From contig JAFKJZ010000259.1 of assembly GCA_017305815.1 (NCBI GenBank), positions 1 through 5,116 of the forward strand: a DNA stretch of 5,116 bases, in the 5' to 3' direction. Below, in pieces: positions 1-5,116 of the stretch. The stretch's first letter is position 1, and each line of letters starts with the position of its first letter. The notes beneath the pieces are model-generated. The model saw only the letters and a program-made list of their open reading frames with translations. It was not told where the DNA came from and did not search any database. The position numbers and the translations under genes were made by a program. This DNA is from Hyphomicrobiales bacterium (GTDB lineage: Bacteria; Pseudomonadota; Alphaproteobacteria; Rhizobiales; Kaistiaceae).

Positions 1-1
1 C

Positions 2-1063
2 GAGCCTGCGTCGTTCGGGATCGCCGGCCCGGGCCCTGAAATGCGCGATTTCCGCGGTGAGGGCAGGGGAGAGTTCATAGGCGATGCTCTTGGCCTCGTC
101 GGTCGCGATGAAGGCTTCGACGGCCGCTTCGACCGTCGCCTGCGGGCTGGAAAGCACGCCGTCCACCAGGCGCGCGGCCCGGAGCGTCAACGTCCGCGCC
201 GCGCGGGTCCGCACGGAAAATTCGCCGAGGCGGGCGAGATCGCTTTCCCGGCGGGTTGCGGCGCGCGACAGGATGCGGGCGGCTGTTTCGATCGCGCCTG
301 CCGCGGCGCCTGCCTCGATCGCTGCGTGGATGAGCTGGTTGCCGGCGAACTGCGCGACGAGCAGGGCACGATCGCCCACCGACCGGTCCACAACCTGCGA
401 GGATGGCACCCAGACATTGTCGAGGATGGTCGTGCCGCTGAAGGTGCCCCGCTGGCCGAAGGCATCCCAGTCGGCCCGGACGTCGAGTCCCGGCGTATCG
501 CGGCGCACGTAGGCGGTCAGGATGCGGCCGTCCGCATGCTTGCCGAAGACGGGCACCCATTGCGCCGTCAAGGCACCGGTCGAGAAGAACTTCCTGCCGT
601 TCAGCCGATACCCTTCGCCGTCCTCGACGATGGTCGTGGCGATTTCGCGGCGCGACGGGCGGCCGGGCTCGGCGATGGCATTGCCGAAGCGGGCGCCGCG
701 CAGCACCTCGCCGTAGAGGAGGGCGCGCGTCTCCGGCGCGGCGACCAGCAGCGTGTCGACGAAGTCGAAATGGTTCTGCGGCACCTGCGCCAGCGACGTG
801 TCGGTCGCGGCGAGGATCAGGAAGATCTCGATCAGCGTCTCCGTCGTGAGGCCAGGTCCGCCGAATTCGCGCGGCACCGTGACTGCGAGCAGCCCGGAGC
901 GCGACAGCGCCGCGAGCTCGGCGCGCGGAATCCGACGCTCGGCATCGACGCTTGCGGCAGTCTGGGACCAGAGCCGCGCGAGCTCGCGGGCAGCGGTGAT
1001 CGCCTCGGCGGCGGTGGTCAGAATGCGGGCCGGGGCAATCGCGGTTGGCGTCGGCGCGGTCAC
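2..1063 (-). CDS. SfnB/DszC-like acyl-CoA dehydrogenase-family flavoprotein (C-terminus outside window)
   Basis: A 354-residue partial protein starting at GTG 1063 and open to the window edge; about 40-60 residues should be missing if it has the usual length near 400. It belongs to the acyl-CoA dehydrogenase superfamily, in the branch of DszC (dibenzothiophene monooxygenase) and SfnB (sulfur acquisition), many of which are FMNH2-dependent oxygenases rather than dehydrogenases. Seen: an N-terminal helical domain (about 15-115) with VPREFGGPGL (63-72) and QNHFDF (96-101); a central beta domain with GNAIAEPG (127-134), DGEGYRLNGRKFFSTGA (148-164) and DWDAFGQRGTFSGTTILDNVWVP (198-220); and the start of the C-terminal helices with NQLIHAAIEAG (242-252). 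From memory of DszC, His98 and Ser161 fall where its active-site His and Ser lie. The segment after about 330 (SPALTAEIAHFRARAGDPE) does not show the usual FELxGAxAT sequence, which is odd. It follows the luciferase-like monooxygenase with a GTGA overlap, so the two are co-translated and may act on one pathway, sharing a flavin reductase encoded elsewhere. Confidence 0.87.
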   Translation of the reverse strand, partial: MTAPTPTAIAPARILTTAAEAITAARELARLWSQTAASVDAERRIPRAELAALSRSGLLAVTVPREFGGPGLTTETLIEIFLILAATDTSLAQVPQNHFDFVDTLLVAAPETRALLYGEVLRGARFGNAIAEPGRPSRREIATTIVEDGEGYRLNGRKFFSTGALTAQWVPVFGKHADGRILTAYVRRDTPGLDVRADWDAFGQRGTFSGTTILDNVWVPSSQVVDRSVGDRALLVAQFAGNQLIHAAIEAGAAAGAIETAARILSRAATRRESDLARLGEFSVRTRAARTLTLRAARLVDGVLSSPQATVEAAVEAFIATDEAKSIAYELSPALTAEIAHFRARAGDPERRRL

Positions 1064-2430
1064 AGTGCGACCTCCCAATGCTGCTTGGCTTCGGATTCGG
1101 ATGGCGCCTTCTGTTGCGCGAAGCGGCTTGGCGGACGCGGTAGCCCGTAGTGATCGCGCAGCGTGGTTCCCTCATACTCGCGCCGGAACAGCCCGCGCTT
1201 CTGAAGTTCCGGCACCACATGCTCGACGAAGGCGGCCAGGCCGGACGGGAAGACATCGCACATGATGTTGAAGCCGTCGGCTGCGCGCTCCTGCACCCAG
1301 TGTTCGATGGTGTCGGCGATCTGCTCGGGCCCGCCGACGACCAGGCGATGGGCCCCGCCGCCGCGAGCGATGATGTCGCGCACCGTCAGCGAACGGTTGC
1401 GGGCAAGCGACAGCGTCGCCTCGACGAAGCCGCGTGTCCCCATGTAGTCGTTGATCTTTTCCAGCAGGTGCTCCGGCACCGGCCTGTCGAGGTCCAGTTG
1501 CGCGGGATCGAGCCCGAGCTGGCCGGCGAAGCGTCTCAGGACTGTCGCCTCGCCCGCGATCTCGTCGAGCTGCTTGCGTCGGCTGTGGGCCTCTTCCTCG
1601 GTCGAGCCGACGATGACGAACAGGCCCGGAAGGATGGCGATCTTGTCGGGATCGCGTCCGTAGCGGGCGGCGCGGCCCTTGACGTCGGCATAGTAGGCCT
1701 TCGCCTCGCCGAGATCCTGCTGCACGGAGAAGATCGCTTCCGCATAGCGGGCGGCGAGATCGCGCCCCTGCTCCGAGCTGCCGGCCTGAACCAGCAGTGG
1801 TCGTCCCTGCGGCGAGCGGGGGATCTGCAAGGGACCGGCGACGGAGAAGTGCGGACCCTGGTGGTTGATCGCGTGGATCTTGGCGGCGTCGGCGAAGCGG
1901 CCGGCTTCGCGGTCGAGTACCAGCGCGTCGTCCTCCCAGCTGTCCCACAGCGATTGCACGACATCGACGAATTCGACCGCCCGTCCGTAGCGATCCGCGT
2001 GCACGGGCAGGTTCTTGTCGCCGAAATTGGGAGCGGCCCGTTCGTCATAGGTGGTGACGACGTTCCAGCCGACCCGGCCATGGCTGGCGTGGTCCAGCGA
2101 CGCGAAGGTGCGGGCGATGTTGTAGGGGTGCGAATAGGTGGTCGAGGCGCTGGCGATGAAGCCGATCCGGCTTGTCACCGCCGCCATGCCGGCCACGATC
2201 ACCGCCGGGTCCAGCGCCCAGCTCGGATTCGTGCGCGGATCGAAGGCGATGGCGAGGGCGTCCGCCAGGAAGACCGCGTCGAGCCGGCCGCGCTCGGCGA
2301 TGCGCGCGATCTCCTGGTAATGCTCGATCTGGACATAGCCGAGCGGATTGCCATCGGCCGCGCGCCAGCTGGCGCCATGCGAGCCGGAACTCAGCACGTT
2401 GACGTTTAGGTGAATGGACCGCGCGCTCAT
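1060..2430 (-). CDS. NtaA/SnaA/DszA-family FMN-dependent monooxygenase (luciferase-like, LLM class)
   Basis: A complete 456-residue cytoplasmic monooxygenase, full length for the family. Relatives use FMNH2 from a separate reductase and O2 to oxidise small molecules: DszA (dibenzothiophene sulfone), SfnG (dimethylsulfone), NtaA/EmoA (nitrilotriacetate/EDTA), SnaA (pristinamycin). Visible family features: N-terminal strand HLNVNVLSSGSH (7-18), the WxxxDGNPLGYVQIEHYQEIARIAERGRLDAVFLAD region (22-57), the hallmark TTYSHPYNIARTFASLDHxSxGRVGWNVVTT (97-127), the insertion ending at GPHFSVAGPLQIPRSPQGRP (192-211), LVQAGSSEQGRDLAARYAEAIF (213-234), VGGPEQIADTIEHW (365-378) followed by DGFNIM (385-390), and the C-terminal LRDHYGLPRP (424-433). 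The fold looks intact with no truncation. It sits between two acyl-CoA-dehydrogenase-like genes and behind an importer ATPase, which suggests a step in oxidative breakdown of an imported compound. Sulfur release is my favoured reading because SfnB/DszC-type partners accompany it; chelator or amine oxidation remains possible. Its stop overlaps the next GTG start (GTGA). Confidence 0.95.
   Translation of the reverse strand: MSARSIHLNVNVLSSGSHGASWRAADGNPLGYVQIEHYQEIARIAERGRLDAVFLADALAIAFDPRTNPSWALDPAVIVAGMAAVTSRIGFIASASTTYSHPYNIARTFASLDHASHGRVGWNVVTTYDERAAPNFGDKNLPVHADRYGRAVEFVDVVQSLWDSWEDDALVLDREAGRFADAAKIHAINHQGPHFSVAGPLQIPRSPQGRPLLVQAGSSEQGRDLAARYAEAIFSVQQDLGEAKAYYADVKGRAARYGRDPDKIAILPGLFVIVGSTEEEAHSRRKQLDEIAGEATVLRRFAGQLGLDPAQLDLDRPVPEHLLEKINDYMGTRGFVEATLSLARNRSLTVRDIIARGGGAHRLVVGGPEQIADTIEHWVQERAADGFNIMCDVFPSGLAAFVEHVVPELQKRGLFRREYEGTTLRDHYGLPRPPSRFAQQKAPSESEAKQHWEVAL
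1071..1076 (-). promoter_or_regulatory. Ribosome binding site for the SfnB/DszC-like gene
   Basis: GGGAGG on the minus strand ends 7 bases before the GTG at 1063, within the last codons of the monooxygenase. It decides in favour of GTG as the start; the first residues that follow (MTAPTPTAIA) read as a normal N-terminus. Confidence 0.78.
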
Positions 2431-3431
2431 GCGAAAGGCTCCTCGAGGCTGGGATGGGCGAGGCGCCGGCCGATGCTTTCAAGGGGCCAGTGCGGCGGGT
2501 GGGCGACCGCGTGGGCGGTAAAGTCGCGCCAATACAGGTCGAAGCCGTAGCGGCCGCTCGTGGCGCCGGCGCCGAGAAGCTCGATCGTTCCGCTGATCAG
2601 GGTCCGACCGGCGAGAAGCAGGTAGGCCCGCGCGGCGCTGACGGCGTCGATCGTGCCGGGCAGCGCCGGGATGCTCGTTACGGCGTCGACGGCCTCCTTG
2701 AACAGGCCCTGTGCCGCGTGGACCGTCGCGGTGTATTCGCCGTAGCGGCGCAGCAGGTGCGGGTCGTCGGTGGCCTTGGCGAGCGACTGACCCTGCCAGG
2801 GACGGGTGCGGGTGGTGATATGCGCGCGCGCGGCGTCCCAGAAGCCTTCGAGAATGCCAAGGTCGAGCGCCGCATGAAGCAACTCTTCGGCCAGCACGAT
2901 CCTCCGCAAGGCCGGTTGCAGCGTCGCGGCAGGGAATATCGAGATCGGCGCGAAGAACTGTGGCTCGGCGAGCTCGATCCAGCGCTGACGGAAGCCAGGC
3001 CGGTCGAAGATGGCTTCGTCGACGCGGAGATGCGGACTGGCGTCTAGCCGAAGCAGGTAGCCATCGCCGCCCTTGTCCGGGGCAATCAGCAGGATCGCGC
3101 CCTCGGCCGATCCGATTGCAGCGACGGGCTGGCGGCCGGAGAGGTCCTTGCCAGATGGCTCGACGGCCAGGGTCCGCTCGTCCTGGGCGGGGTCGCCAGA
3201 CGGGTTCGGCCGCGACCAGCCTGCGAGAGAACCCTCCGGTGGCGTCGCATCGAGAAGCTTGAGCGCGTATCGGAGCGTCGTTCGGTTCAGGAGCGTGAGC
3301 GCCGCCGCCGGATCGCGCCGTGCCGTCTCCCGGACGGCAGCCGCGGTTGCCCCCGGCTCGAACTCCGCGGCAACGGGTTCGCCAACGACCGACGGTGGAT
3401 CGATGACCGCGGACGAGAGTTCGGCTGTCAT
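2427..3431 (-). CDS. Short, diverged DszC/SfnB-like acyl-CoA dehydrogenase-fold protein
   Basis: A 334-residue protein that I assign to the DszC/SfnB branch of the acyl-CoA dehydrogenase superfamily, mainly from its second half. Residues 179-240 (VLAEELLHAALDLGILEG, then RTRPW and DDPHLLRRYGE) match the first helices of the C-terminal domain. Residues 283-321 (IELLGAGATSGRYGFD, then YWRD and HPPHW) match the family's FELxGAxAT...DRHWRNARTHTLHDPxxWK region, but with most of the polar active-site positions changed; His307 lines up with the central His of that motif. Residues about 85-165 look like a worn central beta domain (LSGR at 97-100, FRQRW at 147-151). The N-terminal helical domain is short and Ala-rich; family members are usually about 400 residues. 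No equivalent of the NHFDF or NGRKFFST motifs of the sister gene at 1063-2 is visible. It may be a non-catalytic or partner subunit, or an enzyme with altered chemistry. The start is ATG at 3431, overlapping the ATPase stop; the stop overlaps the monooxygenase start. Good codon structure and a strong RBS argue against a pseudogene. Confidence 0.78.
   Translation of the reverse strand: MTAELSSAVIDPPSVVGEPVAAEFEPGATAAAVRETARRDPAAALTLLNRTTLRYALKLLDATPPEGSLAGWSRPNPSGDPAQDERTLAVEPSGKDLSGRQPVAAIGSAEGAILLIAPDKGGDGYLLRLDASPHLRVDEAIFDRPGFRQRWIELAEPQFFAPISIFPAATLQPALRRIVLAEELLHAALDLGILEGFWDAARAHITTRTRPWQGQSLAKATDDPHLLRRYGEYTATVHAAQGLFKEAVDAVTSIPALPGTIDAVSAARAYLLLAGRTLISGTIELLGAGATSGRYGFDLYWRDFTAHAVAHPPHWPLESIGRRLAHPSLEEPFA
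2439..2444 (-). promoter_or_regulatory. Ribosome binding site for the luciferase-like monooxygenase
   Basis: GAGGAG on the minus strand ends 8 bases before the ATG at 2430 and lies inside the last codons of the upstream gene. With the ATGA overlap, it fixes the start of the monooxygenase. Confidence 0.78.
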
Positions 3432-5116
3432 GAGGCGTTCCTTGAGAGATTTCCGGGAATGGAAGCGAGCAGGAGCCGCGTGTAGTCGTGCTCCGGCGCT
3501 TCGAAGACGGCATCGGCCGGCCCCACCTCGACGATCCGGCCGTCCTTCATGACGGCGACGCGATCGGCGATCTGCCGTACCACGGCGAGGTCGTGCGAGA
3601 TGAACAGGTAGCTGAGGCCGTGCGTAGCCTGCAGCCTTTCGAGGAGTTCGAGGATCTGCGCCTGGATCGAGACATCGAGCGCGGAGACGGGCTCGTCGCA
3701 TACCAGCAGCGCCGGTGCCGGCGCGAGCGCTCGCGCGATCGCCACGCGCTGGCGCTGGCCGCCCGACAACTCAGCCGGGTAACGATGCAGCAACGGGGAT
3801 GCGAGGCCGACCTGATCGACCAGTTCCCAGACGCGGCGCCGTCGCCACGCCCGATCGCCGAGCCGGAAGCCCTGCAAGGGCTCCTCGACGATCTCCGCCA
3901 CCGTCAGGCGCGGGGAGAGCGAGGCGTATGGATTCTGGTAGATCGGCTGCACCAGGCGCCGCATGCCGCGCAGCCCCTTGCGATCGAAGCTGCCGATATC
4001 ATTGCCTTCGAAGAGGACGCTGCCGCTATCCGGCCGGGTCAGGCCTAGCGCGAGCCGCGCCGCCGTCGACTTGCCGGAACCGGATTCGCCAACCAGCGCC
4101 AGCGTCTCGCCGCGTCCGATATGGAGGCTGACCTCGGCGACGGCCTGGACGACATGACCTTCGCTGCGGCCCGTCGCCACCGTGAAGCTGCGCGAGACGT
4201 TGCGGAGCGCCAGGATCGGCTCCGTCGCCGTCGCGGCGGACGCATCCCCGGCTGCTCCGTCGATCCGCGCGGCGGAAGATCTGCGGCGCCCCGCCGCGAC
4301 GTTGGGAGCGCTGGCGATCAGCATCCTCGTATAGTCGGCCTTGGGCGCGCGCAGCACATCGGCTGCGTTGCCTTCCTCGACGATGCGTCCTTCCTTCAGC
4401 ACGATCACGCGGTCGGCCCGATCGGCTGCCATGGCGAGGTCGTGCGTGATCAGCAACATCGCCATGCCGGACGAGGCGACGAGGGCGCCGATGTCGTCGA
4501 GGATCGTCTTCTGGACGGTCACGTCGAGAGCGGTCGTCGGCTCGTCGGCGATGATCAGGCCGGGTTGCGGGCCGATCGCCCCGGCGATCAGAACGCGTTG
4601 CCGCATGCCGCCGGATAGCTCGTGCGGGAATTGATGCGCCCGGATCTCCGGGTCCGCGATGCGTACCCTGTGGAGCAGGGCGACGACGGCTTCGTCGAGC
4701 GCTCCGGGTGCAACCAGCTTGTGGATCCGAAGCGGCTCCGCCACCTGCCGTCCCACCCGGTGAAGCGGGTTCAGCGCCACCATCGGATCCTGCGGGATCC
4801 ATCCGACCTCGAGGCCGCGAATCCGGTTGAGCTCCCTTTCGCCGAGCGCGAGGAGTTCGCGCCCTGCGAGCTCGATCGAGCCGCCGACAATACGGGCTGC
4901 CTCCGGCAGCATGCCCATGGCCGCCAGGGCGATCGTGCTCTTGCCGGAACCGGACTCGCCGACCAGCGCGACGACCTCGCCCTGCCTGACATCGAGGCTG
5001 GCGCCGCGCAACGCGGCGAAGCGGCGGCCGCGAGCGGCGTATTCGACCGCGAGGTCGCGGATCCGCAGCAGCGGGCCGCCGTCGGTGTCCGGTTGCGGCG
5101 GCGGAGCATCAGCCGC
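3428..5116 (-). CDS. Fused dual-ATPase subunit of a peptide/nickel/opine-family ABC importer (N-terminus outside window)
   Basis: This is the cytoplasmic ATP-hydrolysing subunit of an ABC importer; two nucleotide-binding domains (DppD-like, then DppF-like) are fused in one chain, as in GsiA and YejF. The visible part is 562 residues, numbered from the window edge. Domain 1 shows Walker [10 protein letters not shown] (53-61), Q-loop Gln109, signature LSGGM (167-171), Walker B LIIADE (187-192) and switch His225. Domain 2 shows Walker [10 protein letters not shown] (343-351), Q-loop Gln394, signature LSGGQ (450-454), Walker B LLVCDE (470-475) and switch His508. Each domain ends with the DYTRxLxAS segment typical of oligopeptide-type ATPases, and an Ala/Arg-rich linker (about 271-300) joins them. 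All ATPase motifs are intact, so both sites should be active. The frame is open to the window edge without ATG or GTG; a Pro-rich stretch (PPPQPD) precedes the first strand ([11 protein letters not shown]), so only a short N-terminal piece is probably missing. Substrate-binding protein and permeases are expected upstream. The stop overlaps the next start (ATGA). The family is certain, the substrate unknown. Confidence 0.96.
   Translation of the reverse strand, partial: AADAPPPQPDTDGGPLLRIRDLAVEYAARGRRFAALRGASLDVRQGEVVALVGESGSGKSTIALAAMGMLPEAARIVGGSIELAGRELLALGERELNRIRGLEVGWIPQDPMVALNPLHRVGRQVAEPLRIHKLVAPGALDEAVVALLHRVRIADPEIRAHQFPHELSGGMRQRVLIAGAIGPQPGLIIADEPTTALDVTVQKTILDDIGALVASSGMAMLLITHDLAMAADRADRVIVLKEGRIVEEGNAADVLRAPKADYTRMLIASAPNVAAGRRRSSAARIDGAAGDASAATATEPILALRNVSRSFTVATGRSEGHVVQAVAEVSLHIGRGETLALVGESGSGKSTAARLALGLTRPDSGSVLFEGNDIGSFDRKGLRGMRRLVQPIYQNPYASLSPRLTVAEIVEEPLQGFRLGDRAWRRRRVWELVDQVGLASPLLHRYPAELSGGQRQRVAIARALAPAPALLVCDEPVSALDVSIQAQILELLERLQATHGLSYLFISHDLAVVRQIADRVAVMKDGRIVEVGPADAVFEAPEHDYTRLLLASIPGNLSRNAS
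3439..3443 (-). promoter_or_regulatory. Ribosome binding site for the short acyl-CoA-dehydrogenase-like gene
   Basis: AAGGA on the minus strand lies 7 bases before the ATG at 3431, inside the last codons of the ATPase gene. It supports this start over the longer open frame reaching up to 3701, and fits translational coupling through the ATGA overlap. Confidence 0.75.

Noticed and set aside
41..1150. Long plus-strand open frame (369 codons) opposite the SfnB/DszC-like gene
   Set aside because: Its Arg/Gly/Ala-rich translation has no family motifs, while the minus-strand frame from GTG 1063 shows clear acyl-CoA dehydrogenase-family motifs.
75..1256. Minus-strand open frame of 393 codons overlapping both the monooxygenase and the SfnB/DszC-like gene
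   Set aside because: It is an out-of-frame reading of the two real genes, Arg/Pro-rich, with no domain and no convincing start. The real frame at 1063-2 has a GTG start and RBS.
1150..2409. Long plus-strand open frame (419 codons) opposite the luciferase-like monooxygenase
   Set aside because: It is an antisense shadow of a well-recognised gene in GC-rich DNA; the translation shows no recognisable domain.
2479..3513. Alternative minus-strand frame of 344 codons across the short acyl-CoA-dehydrogenase-like gene
   Set aside because: It is Arg/Ala-rich and without motifs; it is a frame shadow of the gene at 2427-3431.
3432..3701. N-terminal extension of the short acyl-CoA-dehydrogenase-like protein up to a start at 3701
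   Set aside because: The extra 90 residues are Arg-rich and read out of frame through the ATPase gene. ATG 3431 has an AAGGA RBS and an exact 4-base overlap with the ATPase stop.
5009..5011. TTG at 5011 as the start of the ABC ATPase
   Set aside because: Starting there would remove the first beta strand of domain 1 ([11 protein letters not shown]), which is visible in frame upstream; the frame stays open to the window edge.
1..5116. Promoters, terminators, tRNA/rRNA genes, CRISPR arrays, insertion sequences or long repeats
   Set aside because: None was seen. The genes overlap, leaving no intergenic space, and the two similar Walker A coding stretches (near 4080 and 4950) are ordinary duplicated ATPase-domain motifs rather than a DNA repeat element.

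Overview
The window is a GC-rich stretch (roughly two thirds G+C by eye) coding entirely on the minus strand. Four genes read from high to low coordinates, with no intergenic space. The codon use and the gene families suggest an alphaproteobacterium, probably Hyphomicrobiales/Rhizobiales-like (Bosea, Mesorhizobium or Bradyrhizobium type). No rRNA or other phylogenetic marker is present, so this placement is an inference.

Layout in transcription order: (1) 5116-3428, a fused two-domain ATPase of a peptide/nickel/opine-type ABC importer, with its N-terminus outside the window; (2) 3431-2427, a short, diverged protein related to the DszC/SfnB branch of the acyl-CoA dehydrogenase superfamily, with a shortened N-terminal domain; (3) 2430-1060, a complete flavin-dependent monooxygenase of the NtaA/SnaA/DszA (bacterial-luciferase-like) family; (4) 1063-2, a better conserved SfnB/DszC-like flavoprotein whose C-terminus runs off the window. 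Each junction is a 4-base overlap (ATGA, ATGA, GTGA), and each downstream start has a good Shine-Dalgarno sequence 7-8 bases upstream. This is a tightly packed, translationally coupled operon. No promoter or terminator lies inside the window; the importer's other subunits would be expected upstream.

Taken together, the genes look like a scavenging module. A dedicated importer brings in a small organic compound, and two kinds of reduced-flavin-dependent oxygenase then attack it, most plausibly to release sulfur (as DszA/DszC and SfnB/SfnG do) or possibly nitrogen/carboxymethyl groups (as NtaA/EmoA do). The substrate cannot be read from the sequence. No flavin reductase is encoded here.

The most interesting point is the pair of acyl-CoA-dehydrogenase-fold proteins in one operon. 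The shorter one has lost the recognisable N-terminal helical domain and the central-domain motif but keeps a recognisable C-terminal motif. The other keeps the N-terminal and central motifs but looks unusual where the C-terminal motif should begin. This raises the possibility of an obligate heteromeric flavoenzyme with a composite active site.
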